Shown: positions 16,620 through 25,339, counted from the first letter of the stretch. The stretch is 64,000 nt of DNA from Actinoplanes utahensis (GCF_016862455.1 NZ_BOMZ01000074.1:1-64000), one strand, 5' to 3'. A program made the numbers and translations. Notes: generated from the sequence alone by a model not told the origin.

Positions 16620-17081
16620 TCACGCGAGATAGGTGCCCAGAGCATCGAGCAGGCCCCGGCTGCCCTTCTCGCGGTTCGGCCCGTCGGCCCAGAACCGGTC
16701 GAAGAAGACGCCGTGCTCGACGTGCGTGAACCGGGTGCCCTCGTCGATCGGCTCGAACTCGAGCGACGCCACCGAGGTCGACATGTGGATCCCGTCGAGC
16801 CACATGTCGTACGTCGTGACGATGCGGACGTGTTCGACGATGTCGGTGTAGGTGGCCTCGTAGCGCGAGACCGGGCCGCCGTGGAATCTGCCCTCGGCGA
16901 TGTCGCGTCCGCCGACGCGGAAGTCGGAGGCCCACTCGCTGGGCTCGACGGCGTCACCGGCGCCCCACCAGGCCCGCTTCTGCCGCTCCTCGGCGAACGA
17001 ATCCCAGACGCGCTCGAGTGGATGGGGGTAGTCGCGGGTCAGAGTGAACCCGGCGTGGGCGAGTCGGCGTTCGATCGTCAT
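16620..17081 (-). CDS. SRPBCC (AHSA1/START-like) protein
   Basis: A 153-residue SRPBCC-fold protein with the typical opening FTLTRDYPHPLERVWDSFAE and a WWGAG segment near residue 39. The fold forms a deep hydrophobic pocket; ligand unknown. It is the third gene of an ArsR-DHFR-SRPBCC operon, 9 bp after the DHFR-like gene. In many actinobacteria ArsR-SRPBCC pairs occur together, consistent with a small-molecule response unit. Confidence 0.87.
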   Translation of the reverse strand: MTIERRLAHAGFTLTRDYPHPLERVWDSFAEERQKRAWWGAGDAVEPSEWASDFRVGGRDIAEGRFHGGPVSRYEATYTDIVEHVRIVTTYDMWLDGIHMSTSVASLEFEPIDEGTRFTHVEHGVFFDRFWADGPNREKGSRGLLDALGTYLA

Positions 17082-17090
17082 CGGTGCGTC

Positions 17091-17738
17091 CTATCGCGTG
17101 AAGGTGACGTGGATCGTGCCGCTCTCGGCCACTTCCGTCGTCACCTTGTGGGTGTGCTCGAGGCCGCGCAGGTCGTCCCACAGCCGGGTGCCCCGGCCGA
17201 GCAGGATGGGGGCGATCATGACGTGCAGGTGGTCCACCAGGCCGGCGCGCAGGAAGGCCCGGGCGGTGCTGACGCCGCCGCCGACGCGTACGTCCGAGCC
17301 GCCGGCGGCCTCGGTCGCCTCCGCGAGCACGTCCTCGACCGTGGTGTCACGGAAGTGGAACGTCGTTCCGCCCTGCATCGGGATCGGCGGGCGCGGTGCG
17401 GTGTGGGTGAGGACGTAGACCGGGGTCCCGAACGGCGGCTGGTCACCCCACCAGCCCTTCCAATCCGGGTCGTCAGGGAACGCGTGCAGGCCGAACATGG
17501 CCGCGCCCATGATCTCGGCGCCGATGCCGTCGAAGTGCGCGGCGGCGTGAGAGTCGTCGATGCCGGTCGTGCCGGCGCCGGTGGTGTCGCCGAGGACACG
17601 CTCGTGGAACGTACGAGTCGCGGCGTAGGCAGCCGTGAGGCGTCCCCAGTCCTCTCCCATCGGATTGTCGGCGGTGCCGCCGGTCGTCGAGGCGTAGCCG
17701 TCCAGCGAGGCGAACATGTCGATGCGAACGCGGGTCAT
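17091..17738 (-). CDS. dihydrofolate reductase/RibD C-terminal family protein
   Basis: A 215-residue RibD_C-fold reductase. Landmarks are RIDMFASLDGYAST, GAAMFGLHAFPDD, RVGGGVSTARAFLRAGLVD and PILLGRGTRLWDDL. The family binds NADPH; most stand-alone members have no proven substrate. It starts one base after the regulator's stop codon and is followed by the SRPBCC gene, so the three form one transcript. Confidence 0.88.
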   Translation of the reverse strand: MTRVRIDMFASLDGYASTTGGTADNPMGEDWGRLTAAYAATRTFHERVLGDTTGAGTTGIDDSHAAAHFDGIGAEIMGAAMFGLHAFPDDPDWKGWWGDQPPFGTPVYVLTHTAPRPPIPMQGGTTFHFRDTTVEDVLAEATEAAGGSDVRVGGGVSTARAFLRAGLVDHLHVMIAPILLGRGTRLWDDLRGLEHTHKVTTEVAESGTIHVTFTR

Positions 17739-17739
17739 G

Positions 17740-18078
17740 TCAGGTGTCCTTCGGTGTGGTCCGGGTCAGGTGGATGCCGAGCCGATCGGCATGGCGTTCC
17801 GCGGGGGTTCGTTGCTCGTCGAGCCACAGGTGCAGGACGTCGAAGGCGCCGGGTCGCAAGCTCACGGTGCGGACGCGTCCCTGCTTCTGCGACGTGACCA
17901 GTCCCGCGTTCTCGAGGACGCGCAGGTGCTGCATGAGCGACGGCAGGGCCATCGAGAACGGCGCCGCGAGTTCGGACACGACGGCCGGGGATCTCGCCAG
18001 CCGTTCCACGACGGCCCTGCGCGTCGGATCCGCGAGTGCGCGGAGCACGGCGTCGATCTCGTCGTGATACTTAGGCAC
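17740..18078 (-). CDS. ArsR-type winged-helix regulator
   Basis: A 112-residue regulator (YHDEIDAVLRALADPTRRAV, then FSMALPSLMQHLRVLENAGL). It lacks a cysteine metal site, so it belongs to the metal-independent ArsR group linked to SRPBCC proteins. GTG 18078 has GTAAGG upstream and sets the normal N-terminus, against a longer frame from 18123. First gene of the three-gene operon; the AT-rich GAATAGTAAGG patch before it is the likely promoter and self-operator. Confidence 0.9.
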   Translation of the reverse strand: MPKYHDEIDAVLRALADPTRRAVVERLARSPAVVSELAAPFSMALPSLMQHLRVLENAGLVTSQKQGRVRTVSLRPGAFDVLHLWLDEQRTPAERHADRLGIHLTRTTPKDT

Positions 18079-18265
18079 ACGCCTTACTATTCTAGCCGGG
18101 CGGCTTCCGGTCAACCGGCTCACTCGATAGCGATCTCTGCGGGCGAGGTCCGCACCCTGGGCCGGGTGGCCGCGTCGCGTGGGACGGCGCGGATCCGGCG
18201 AGTGGCCGGTTACGCGTACCGGGGAAAGGGCGGAAGCTGAATGCGGAGCCCGGCCACAGGTGGGT

Positions 18266-18754
18266 TCAGAGCCGCCAGGTGCCGTCGTCGCCGACGCGCG
18301 GTGGCGCGGCGCCGGTGATCAGCGTGGTGAGGGCCGCGTCGAGGTTGTCGCCCAGGTGCCACTCGCCGCCGGCGTCGAGTGCGAAGACGCGGCCCTGTTC
18401 GTCGATCGCCAGGATGGCGTCGTCGGCGCCCTCCACACCGAGTGGGAAGAGGGGTGCGCCGAGTGCCCGGGCGAAGGCGGCGAGGGTCTCGGCGGTCGGC
18501 ATCGCCATCACCGGGTCCAGCGCGAAAGGGCTTCGCCGCAGCGCGACACCCGCACCGTCCTGATCGACGTAGAGGCCCGCGAATTCGTTGAGCGCCCGCT
18601 CGGCTGCGGGAAACGGCGTGTGCCGCGTGCCGTCGGCTGCGGTGTGGGCGCACACCGTCCGGATCGCCGCAGCCGCCAGTTCCGGAACGTGGCGGCCCTC
18701 GGTCCAGCCGGCGTCACGCAGCACGGCCGCCACCCGGTCGGGGAATCGCTGCAT
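18266..18754 (-). CDS. SUKH-3-like immunity protein
   Basis: A 162-residue protein resembling the SUKH-3 immunity superfamily (opening MQRFPDRVAAVLRDAGWTEG, middle FAGLYVDQDGAGV and FPLGVEGADDAILAIDEQGR). Such proteins neutralise polymorphic nuclease or deaminase toxins. GGAGG lies 6 nt before ATG 18754, which overlaps the upstream gene's stop as TGATG, so translation is coupled; GTG 18757 is an alternative. Its coupled partner carries a degenerate YwqJ-like deaminase segment, a known SUKH-3 association. Confidence 0.78.
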   Translation of the reverse strand: MQRFPDRVAAVLRDAGWTEGRHVPELAAAAIRTVCAHTAADGTRHTPFPAAERALNEFAGLYVDQDGAGVALRRSPFALDPVMAMPTAETLAAFARALGAPLFPLGVEGADDAILAIDEQGRVFALDAGGEWHLGDNLDAALTTLITGAAPPRVGDDGTWRL

Positions 18755-19422
18755 CACTCTCCTCCCGGTGGCAGACCGAGATAGTCCAGGAACAGCAGGA
18801 CCGGCAGACCGGGGCGTACGGTCGTGCCGCTGAGCGGGTCACCGTCCTCGCGGATCCGGAAGGTCTCCAGCCGGGCGCCCCGGACCAGCTTCCGCATCTC
18901 GGCCGGCGTCGGCGGAGGCTCGCCGTTCTCGACGCGGGCGGTCTCCTCGGCCCAGAAGAACTCCGAGAAGACCGCCGCCTCGGCGCTGCGCTCACCGCCA
19001 CGCTCGCGGTAGTGAGCCGGAATCGCCTGGAAGAACGTGGACACCGCCGGGTGCAGCGGCCGGCCGGTGTCCGAGCGCCGGCTCCGCGCCACCCAGTAGC
19101 GGTCGCCGATCGTCAGCCGGCTCATCGTGGCGGGGAACGATCGGGGCTCCGGCACCTGCGGGGTGGGCCGGGGCGGCGGCCGGAAGTCCCGCGAATACCA
19201 TGCGGCGATGTCGGGCGGCGGCAGCGTGCCACCGACGACCAGCTCGCCCGTCCGCCGGTCGAGCACCATGCCGGCCACCCAGTGGCGCTCGGCGGCGGGG
19301 AAGCGGGCGGAGATCACCCAGCCCAGCTCGAACTCGAACAGGACGGGCTCCGCGCCGGGCGCCGCCGCCGCGACCCAGCGCCGGGCGCGTTCCTCGGCGT
19401 CGGATCGGGTGAGCGTCGACAT
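18754..19422 (-). CDS. Imm35/YrhB-like domain with degenerate YwqJ-like deaminase segment
   Basis: A 222-residue protein. Residues 1-85 (VLFEFELGWVISARFPAAER, later VLDRRTGELVVGG) look like the YrhB/Imm35 immunity fold. Residues 100-220 (HPAVSTFFQAIPAHYRERGG, SAEAAVFSEFFWAEE, then FLDYLGLPPG) resemble YwqJ-type deaminases. Where active relatives carry a zinc-binding His/Cys-x-Glu and a distal CxxC, this protein has RSAE and no cysteine pair, so deaminase activity looks lost. No secretion signal. It is translationally coupled to the SUKH-3 gene. The domain assignment rests on pattern memory and is moderate. Confidence 0.6.
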   Translation of the reverse strand: MSTLTRSDAEERARRWVAAAAPGAEPVLFEFELGWVISARFPAAERHWVAGMVLDRRTGELVVGGTLPPPDIAAWYSRDFRPPPRPTPQVPEPRSFPATMSRLTIGDRYWVARSRRSDTGRPLHPAVSTFFQAIPAHYRERGGERSAEAAVFSEFFWAEETARVENGEPPPTPAEMRKLVRGARLETFRIREDGDPLSGTTVRPGLPVLLFLDYLGLPPGGE

Positions 19423-19500
19423 GATCTCACTTTAACGAGGCTCATCCACCGCCCCTTCGATCGATCGCGATGCACTTCGACGTAGCAGGTCCCATTGTGT

Positions 19501-19514
19501 TGGGAGCGCTCCCA
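19501..19514. promoter_or_regulatory. CebR-type operator palindrome
   Basis: TGGGAGCGCTCCCA is a perfect 14-bp palindrome identical to the consensus for the cellobiose repressor CebR in Streptomyces. It stands 79 bp upstream of the minus-strand gene at 19422 and has no sugar gene beside it. Confidence 0.75.
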
Positions 19515-19568
19515 TGGCAACATCGGTGACGACGCGCCCCGCCCATCCCCGCGTTGTTCGCAGCCCTC

Positions 19569-19613
19569 GGCCGGTGAAGTCGAGAGCGCCACCGCATCCC
19601 GACTTCACCGGCC
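19569..19613 (-). terminator. hairpin after the CoA-transferase gene
   Basis: Arms 19569-19582 and 19600-19613 (14 bp, perfect) with a 17-nt loop lie about 70 bp beyond the stop of the minus-strand CaiB-family gene. Confidence 0.65.
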
Positions 19614-19680
19614 CGCCATTCCATCCCGCCCTCGACGGGCGGCTCCGTCCGCATGGGCGAGAGCTGCCCGTCGACGGAGG

Positions 19681-20751
19681 TCAGGACCAGGTGTCGAGGA
19701 CCTCGGCGACCGTCGCGCGCCGGACGGCCGTGGGCGTGGCGGCGGGGGTTCGCTGCAGGCGCGGGGCCGGGGCGGGCTGAGTCACGCCGTCCACCTCGAT
19801 GAAGGCGCCGCGGGCCTGGTTGTGCGGGTGCGACGGGGCTTCCGCGAGGGAGAGGACCGGGCTCACGCAGGCGTCGAGGCCGTCGAAGATCGAGGCCCAT
19901 TCGTCGCGGGTACGGAGGGCGAAGCGCTCGGCGAAACGGCGGCGCAGTTCCGGCCACCCGGCGGCGTCGAACTGGCCGGGCAGGTCCGGGTCGTCGTCCA
20001 GGCCGAGACCCTTGAGCAGTGCGGCGTAGAACTGCGGCTCCAGGGAGCCGACGGCCAGATAGCCGCCGTCGGAGGCCTGATAGGTGTCGTAGAACGGGGC
20101 GCCGCCGTCGAGCAGGTTCTGGCCGCGGCCGCCCGGCCATCTCCCGTCGGCGAGGAAGCCGTGCAGGAAGGTCATCAGCAGGGACGAGCCGTCGACCATG
20201 GCGGCGTCGACGACCTGGCCGCGGCCGGACGTCGCGCGTTCGAGGAGGGCGGCCAGGACGCCGACGGCGAGGAGCATGCCGCCGCCGGCGAAGTCGCCGA
20301 GCAGGTTGATCGGGGCGTGTGGGCGTTCGCCGGGGCGGCCCAGGGGTTCCAGGGCGCCGGCGATGGCGATGTAGTCGATGTCGTGTCCGGCGGCGGCGGC
20401 CAGGGGGCCGTCCTGACCCCAGCCGGTCATCCGGGCGTACACCAGACGGGGGTTGATCCTCTCGCAGTCGGCGGGGCCGAAGCCGAGACGTTCGGCGACG
20501 CCGGGGCGGTAACCCTCGACCAGGACGTCGGCCCGGGTGATCAGGCTGAGCAGGTCGGCCTTGCCGGACTCCGACTTGAGGTCGAGGGTGACCCGGCGGC
20601 GGCCGCGCTGCAGCGGACCGGTCGGTCCGGTGCCGCCGGGGCGGTCCACCAGGACGACGTCGGCGCCCAGGTCGGCGAGGACCATGCAGCCGAACGGGGC
20701 CGGGGCGAGTCCGGCGAGCTCGACGACCCGGATCCCGGCGAGCGCGCTCAT
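19681..20751 (-). CDS. CaiB/BaiF (class III) CoA-transferase, alpha-methylacyl-CoA racemase-like
   Basis: A 356-residue protein opening with LAGIRVVELAGLAPAPFGCM and DLGADVVLVDRPGG. Its closest recognisable group is alpha-methylacyl-CoA racemase, which interconverts 2-methylacyl-CoA epimers; the racemase-type His (AAGHDIDYIAIAG) and Asp (NLLGDFAGGG) are present. It lies downstream of an acyl-CoA dehydrogenase and near a TetR regulator and an acyl-CoA synthetase, so branched-chain or steroid side-chain breakdown is likely. Confidence 0.88.
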   Translation of the reverse strand: MSALAGIRVVELAGLAPAPFGCMVLADLGADVVLVDRPGGTGPTGPLQRGRRRVTLDLKSESGKADLLSLITRADVLVEGYRPGVAERLGFGPADCERINPRLVYARMTGWGQDGPLAAAAGHDIDYIAIAGALEPLGRPGERPHAPINLLGDFAGGGMLLAVGVLAALLERATSGRGQVVDAAMVDGSSLLMTFLHGFLADGRWPGGRGQNLLDGGAPFYDTYQASDGGYLAVGSLEPQFYAALLKGLGLDDDPDLPGQFDAAGWPELRRRFAERFALRTRDEWASIFDGLDACVSPVLSLAEAPSHPHNQARGAFIEVDGVTQPAPAPRLQRTPAATPTAVRRATVAEVLDTWS

Positions 20752-20816
20752 GCGCCACCCCGGCCATCGGCGCGGCCGGCCGCCCGTCCACCGGCAGGCT
20801 CGCCCGCCCGCTCTTG

Positions 20817-20870
20817 CGCGATCTTGGGGGATCGACCATCGGAAACGGGGGTGAATCGTCCAAGATCGCG
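20817..20870. repeat. intergenic inverted repeat
   Basis: CGCGATCTTGG (20817-20827) is matched by CCAAGATCGCG (20860-20870) around 32 nt containing a GGAAACGGGGGTGAATCG segment. I recall similar inverted elements scattered between Micromonosporaceae genes. It could attenuate between the dehydrogenase and racemase genes. Confidence 0.55.
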
Positions 20871-20880
20871 GGCGAGAACG

Positions 20881-22044
20881 TCAGAGGACACGGGAGATCA
20901 ACTCCTTCATGATCTCGTTGGTGCCGCCGTAGATCTTCTGGACCCGGGCGTCCGCGTACATCTTCGAGATCGGGTACTCGGTGGTGTAGCCGTAGCCGCC
21001 GAAGATCTGCAGGCAGCGGTCGACGACCTCGCACTGGCCCTCGGTGAGGTAGAGCTTGGCCATCGCGGCGGTGGCCACGTCCAGCTCACCACGGGCGTGC
21101 CGCTGGATGCAGTCGTCCAGGAAGATCCGGGACGCCCGGGTCCGGGTGGCGACGTCGGCCAGGACCATGCGGGTGTTCTGGTGGCCGAGCAGGGGCTTGC
21201 CGAAGGCGGTGCGCTCCTTGGCGTACGACACGGCCATCTCGAGGGCCCGCTGCATGGCGGCGACCGCGCCGACGCCGATGACCAGGCGCTCCTGGGGCAG
21301 CTGCCGCATCATCTGGATGAATCCGGCGCCCTCGGCGCCGAGCAGGTTGGCGGCCGGCACCCGGAAGTCGTCGAAGAACAACTCGGCGGTGTCGTTGGAG
21401 TGCAGGCCGATCTTCTCGATCCGGCGGCCACGGCGGAACCCGGCGGGGTCGCCGGCCAGCTCGCAGACGATCAGTGACATGCCGTGGGCGCGTGCGGACG
21501 CGTCGGTCTTGACGGCGAGGACCAACAGGTCCGCAAGGATTCCGTTGGTGATGAACGTCTTCGAACCGTTGATCACGTAGTCGTCGCCGTCGCGGACGGC
21601 TTTCGTGCGGATCGACTGGAGGTCGGAGCCGCCGTCCGGCTCGGTCATCGCGATCGCGCCGATCAGCTCGCCGCCGACCAGGCCGGGCAGCCAGCGCCGC
21701 TTCTGCTCCTCGGTGCCGTACTCGTTGAGGTAGCCGGTGACGATGCCGCTGTGCACGGCGATCCCGAGGCTACCCTCGCCGGCCAGCGTCTGTTCGTGCA
21801 ACAGCACGGCTTCGTGGGTGAAGTCGCCGCCGCCTCCGCCGTACTCCTCGGGGATGGAGAGGCCGAGCAGGCCGAGCTCGCCGGCCCGGCGGTAGTGCGC
21901 CCGATCGGGGTGGCCCTGCCGTTCCAGACGCTCGGCGTGCGGCAGCACCTCCTTGGTGAAGAAGGTGCGGGCGAGCTCGGCCAGGTCGTCGTGTTCCGGC
22001 TTGCGCCACGGTTCGACGTAACCGTCCAGTCCAGGGGTCGGCAT
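20881..22044 (-). CDS. acyl-CoA dehydrogenase
   Basis: A 387-residue flavoenzyme that introduces the alpha-beta double bond in an acyl-CoA. It shows the full family pattern: SIPEEYGGGGGDFTHEA, AIAMTEPDGGSDLQSI, the substrate loop GSKTFITNG, RTAFGKPLLGHQNTRMVLAD, and the end QIFGGYGYTTEYPISKMYAD then IYGGTNEIMKELISR, where the Glu is the catalytic base. ATG 22044 is used; a GTG at 22062 would add six residues. It is divergent from the TetR gene and upstream of the racemase-like gene on the same strand. Confidence 0.94.
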   Translation of the reverse strand: MPTPGLDGYVEPWRKPEHDDLAELARTFFTKEVLPHAERLERQGHPDRAHYRRAGELGLLGLSIPEEYGGGGGDFTHEAVLLHEQTLAGEGSLGIAVHSGIVTGYLNEYGTEEQKRRWLPGLVGGELIGAIAMTEPDGGSDLQSIRTKAVRDGDDYVINGSKTFITNGILADLLVLAVKTDASARAHGMSLIVCELAGDPAGFRRGRRIEKIGLHSNDTAELFFDDFRVPAANLLGAEGAGFIQMMRQLPQERLVIGVGAVAAMQRALEMAVSYAKERTAFGKPLLGHQNTRMVLADVATRTRASRIFLDDCIQRHARGELDVATAAMAKLYLTEGQCEVVDRCLQIFGGYGYTTEYPISKMYADARVQKIYGGTNEIMKELISRVL

Positions 22045-22183
22045 CGACACACCATCGAACACTATTGGCGATGTGTCAACAAGCGCGTTATGAATTGCCG
22101 CGATTCATCTGTCCACGCGATGGACGTATCGACAAATGCCCATCTCGTCGGCCGATGGATCGACGTGCCGTAAGGTTTCGCAG

Positions 22184-22786
22184 GTGAGTGTCGAGTCCGT
22201 GCGCCGGCGCCGACTGGAACCGGACGCCCGGCGCGAGCAGATCCTGTCGGTGGCGATCCGCCTGTTCGGGGCGAAACCGTACGCCGAGGTGTCCACCACG
22301 GACGTGGCCCGGGACGCGGGGGTGGCGCGCGGCCTGGTGAACCACTATTTCGGTACGAAGAAGGATCTGTACCTCGAAGTCGTCCGCGTGATGCTCACCG
22401 TGCCCGAAGTCGCGTATGAGCAGCTGGACCAGGGCGAACTGCCCGAACGTGCCGACTCCATCGTCGGTTACTTCCTCGACGTGGTGTCCCGCCACAGCAC
22501 CTCCTGGCTGGCGGCGATCGGGGCCGGCGGGATGGCCGGTGATGCGGATGTGGACCGGGTGATCGCTGAGGCGGTCGACGGCGCGGCGGACGGGATTCTG
22601 CGCGCGGTGGGGATGCGGGAATCGGCGACTCCCGCGTTGCGAGGCATGGCCCGGTCATACGTGGGGCTGGCGATCTACACGGCGCAGGAGTGGCTGCAAC
22701 GTGGCGTGCTGACCCGCGACCAGGTGCACGCCCTGCTGGCGACCACCCTGGTGACGATGGTGGAACGAGTGTTCCCGCAAGCCTGA
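22184..22786 (+). CDS. TetR-family regulator
   Basis: A 200-residue regulator. The helix-turn-helix lies at about residues 20-60 (RREQILSVAIRLFGAKPYAE, then TDVARDAGVARGLVNHYFGT). The C-terminal ligand domain is of the fatty-acid-gene type. GTG 22184 has TAAGG 8 nt upstream. It sits between the divergent acyl-CoA dehydrogenase and the acyl-CoA synthetase and probably represses one or both, with an acyl-CoA as inducer. Confidence 0.9.
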   Translation: MSVESVRRRRLEPDARREQILSVAIRLFGAKPYAEVSTTDVARDAGVARGLVNHYFGTKKDLYLEVVRVMLTVPEVAYEQLDQGELPERADSIVGYFLDVVSRHSTSWLAAIGAGGMAGDADVDRVIAEAVDGAADGILRAVGMRESATPALRGMARSYVGLAIYTAQEWLQRGVLTRDQVHALLATTLVTMVERVFPQA

Positions 22787-22827
22787 CCGGGACCGGACCG
22801 TCCGGCACGTGGACGGTCCGGTCCCGG
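22787..22827 (+). terminator. 17-bp hairpin after the TetR gene
   Basis: Arms 22787-22803 and 22811-22827 are perfect with a 7-nt loop, immediately after the stop codon. It separates the regulator from the synthetase gene. Confidence 0.85.
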
Positions 22828-22886
22828 ATTGGCCCTAGCCTCCTAGGATGCTGGACAAGGTGTGAACGCGGGGGCAGCGTCGGACC

Positions 22887-24770
22887 ATGGGTGCATACCG
22901 GGAGGCGTACGAGCGCAGTGTCACCGACCCCGCCGGCTTCTGGCGGGACGCGGCCGGGGCCGTCGACTGGATCAGGCCGCCGGACCGGATCCTCGACGAC
23001 TCCGAGGCCCCGATCTTCCGGTGGTTTCCCGGCGCCACCCTCAACACCTGTCACAACGCCCTGGACCGGCATGTCCACAGTGGTCGCGGCGACCAGCCCG
23101 CGCTGATCCACGACAGCCCGGTGACCGGCACCGCCCGCACCTGGACCTACCGCGAACTGCGCGACGAGGTGGCCGTCTTCGCCGGGGCGCTGCGCCGCCT
23201 CGGGGTGGAACGCGGCGACCGGGTGGTGATCTACATGGCGATGGTTCCGGAGGCGGTCGTCGCGATGCTGGCGTGCGCACGGCTCGGCGCGGTCCACTCG
23301 GTGGTGTTCGGCGGGTTCGGCCCGCGGGAGCTGGCGGCGCGCATCGACGACGCGCGACCCCGGGTGATCGTGGCCGGCTCCTGCGGCATCGAGGCCGGCC
23401 GGGTCGTGCCGTACCAGCCGATGCTGGCGGCCGCGCTCGCCGAATCGGCCCACGCGCCGTCGCACTGCGTGATCCTGCAACGGCCGCAAGCGCCCGCCGA
23501 ACTGGTGCCCGGCCGGGACCTGAGCTGGGCGGACGCGATCGACGGCGCGCAACCGGCGGACTGCGTGCCGGTGGCGGCGACCGACCCGCTCTACATCCTG
23601 TACACGTCCGGGACGACCGGCCGGCCCAAGGGCGTGGTCCGCGACAACGGCGGGCATGCGGTCGCCTTGCGATGGTCGATGGAGAACATCTTCGGGGTAC
23701 GGGCGGGCGAGGTCTTCTGGGCCGCCTCCGACGTGGGATGGGTGGTCGGGCATTCGTACATCGTGTACGGTCCGCTGCTCACCGGCGCCACCACGATCCT
23801 GTACGAGGGCAAACCGGTCGGCACCCCGGACGCCGGGGCGTTCTGGCGGGTCGTCGCCGAGCACCGGGTGGCCGCGATGTTCACCGCGCCGACCGCGATC
23901 CGGGCGATCCGCAAGGAGGACCCGGACGGCCACCTCCTGGCCGGGTACGACGTGAGCGGCCTGCGGACCCTGTTCCTGGCGGGGGAGCGGCTCGACACGC
24001 AGACGTACCTGTGGGCGCAGAACCTGCTCGGCGTCCCGGTGGTCGACAACTGGTGGCAGACCGAGACCGGCTGGCCGATCGCGGCCAGCCCACGCGGCCT
24101 GGAGCCGCTGCCCACCCGCCCCGGCTCGCCGTCGGTGCCGATGCCCGGCTACCGGGTCCGGGTCGTCGCCCCGGACGGCACCGACGTGGCCCCCGAGGCG
24201 GAGGGCGCGATCGTGCTCGGCCTGCCGTTGCCGCCGGGCTGTCTGCCGACGCTGTGGCGTGACGACGAGCGGTACGTGCGTTCCTACCTGTCGCAGTTCC
24301 CGGGCAACTATCTGACCGGTGACGGCGGGGCGTTCGACGCCGACGGCTATCTGTACGTGCTGGGCCGCACCGACGACGTGATCAACGTGGCCGGGCACCG
24401 GCTGTCGACAGGGGCGATGGAGGAGGTTCTGGCCGCCCATCCGGCCGTCGCCGAATGCGCGGTCATCGGGGTGGACGACCCGCTCAAGGGACAGGTGCCG
24501 CGCGGTTTCGTGGTGCTGAGGAACGACGTCGCGGACGATCCGGTCCGGTTGCGGTCGGAGCTGGTGGCGTGGGTACGCGACCGGATCGGCCCGGTCGCCT
24601 CGCTGCGCCGCGTCGACGTGATCGACGCCCTGCCGAAGACCCGGTCCGGCAAGATCCTGCGCGGCACGATGCGCGGCATCGCCGACGGCCGTGCGGAGCC
24701 GGTGCCCGCCACCATCGAGAACCCGGCCGTCCTGGAGGCTCTGCGCCCGGTGCTTCGCTCACCGCGCTGA
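22887..24770 (+). CDS. acyl-CoA synthetase, propionyl/acetyl-CoA ligase type (PrpE/ACSS3-like)
   Basis: A 627-residue AMP-forming ligase. The ATP-binding P-loop YTSGTTGRPKGVV is at about residue 238, the NNWWQTETGW-type motif is present as VVDNWWQTETGWPI, the hinge region follows YLYVLGRTDDVINVAGHRLS, and the catalytic lysine lies in PKTRSGKILRG near the end. Overall it resembles propionate-CoA ligase and mitochondrial ACSS3. It likely activates short acids for the adjacent acyl-CoA enzymes. That lysine is the usual site of inhibitory acylation in the family. Confidence 0.92.
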   Translation: MGAYREAYERSVTDPAGFWRDAAGAVDWIRPPDRILDDSEAPIFRWFPGATLNTCHNALDRHVHSGRGDQPALIHDSPVTGTARTWTYRELRDEVAVFAGALRRLGVERGDRVVIYMAMVPEAVVAMLACARLGAVHSVVFGGFGPRELAARIDDARPRVIVAGSCGIEAGRVVPYQPMLAAALAESAHAPSHCVILQRPQAPAELVPGRDLSWADAIDGAQPADCVPVAATDPLYILYTSGTTGRPKGVVRDNGGHAVALRWSMENIFGVRAGEVFWAASDVGWVVGHSYIVYGPLLTGATTILYEGKPVGTPDAGAFWRVVAEHRVAAMFTAPTAIRAIRKEDPDGHLLAGYDVSGLRTLFLAGERLDTQTYLWAQNLLGVPVVDNWWQTETGWPIAASPRGLEPLPTRPGSPSVPMPGYRVRVVAPDGTDVAPEAEGAIVLGLPLPPGCLPTLWRDDERYVRSYLSQFPGNYLTGDGGAFDADGYLYVLGRTDDVINVAGHRLSTGAMEEVLAAHPAVAECAVIGVDDPLKGQVPRGFVVLRNDVADDPVRLRSELVAWVRDRIGPVASLRRVDVIDALPKTRSGKILRGTMRGIADGRAEPVPATIENPAVLEALRPVLRSPR

Positions 24771-24819
24771 CCGCGTGTCCACAGCGGAGTGACGTGTCGG
24801 GGTAGGGCAGGATGCGCCC

Positions 24820-25317
24820 ATGAATCCACGGTCGCGATTCCTCGGGACGGCGGTGGTCCTCGGGGCCGTGCTGCTGGCGATCATGGCGTTTCTCGCTCGT
24901 TCGGCGGAGTCGCAGGACCTGCTGGACAAGGGCGCCGGCGTGGTCGGCGCCCTGGTCGCGCCGGCCGCCCTGCCGTTCGCGGTCTGGACGCGCGGCGATC
25001 AGGCGCCGGCCGGCCGGGCGGAGGACGACACCCTGGAGGGGTTCGCCCGGCCGCTGCGTGAGCGGTGGACCCGGGAGGCGGCCCGGCGCGGCTGCTCGCC
25101 GGGGATCCGCTGGGGCTGACGTGGCGGGAGGCGGACCGGTCGGTCCGGGTGCCGCTGACCGCGGTGACCGTGGCGGGGGAGGAGCCGCCGGCCGAGCAGG
25201 GGCGGGTCGGCGGCGGAGCGGGGGGTGCTGCGGGGCAACGGGGCGGTCTATCAGTTCCGGCATCAGCGGCTGCAGGCTTACCTGGCGGGGGAGGGCGGTG
25301 TGCGGCGCCAGAAATGA
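24820..25317 (+). pseudogene. remnant of a NACHT-type STAND ATPase
   Basis: The first part (ATG 24820) has a membrane helix (FLGTAVVLGAVLLAIMAFLA) and a segment ending RERWTREAARRG typical of actinobacterial NACHT proteins. The frame then breaks near 25090: the expected continuation LLAGDPLGLTWREADRSV is in another frame. After about 45 more codons the sequence jumps to GNGAVYQFRHQRLQAYLAG, a typical C-terminal segment of such ATPases, ending at TGA 25315. The whole nucleotide-binding domain is absent. This is a gene destroyed by internal deletion plus frameshift. Confidence 0.7.
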
Positions 25318-25339
25318 CCGGGACCGCGCCGCACACCGC
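25295..25339. terminator. 14-bp hairpin between convergent units
   Basis: Arms 25295-25308 and 25326-25339 pair perfectly; the loop holds the pseudogene stop codon. It also lies just past the sulfatase gene end. Confidence 0.7.

Noticed and set aside
19514..19780. Plus-strand frame starting inside the CebR-type box
   Set aside because: No ribosome site, low-complexity Arg/Pro translation, and it crosses the hairpin terminator and the end of the CoA-transferase gene.
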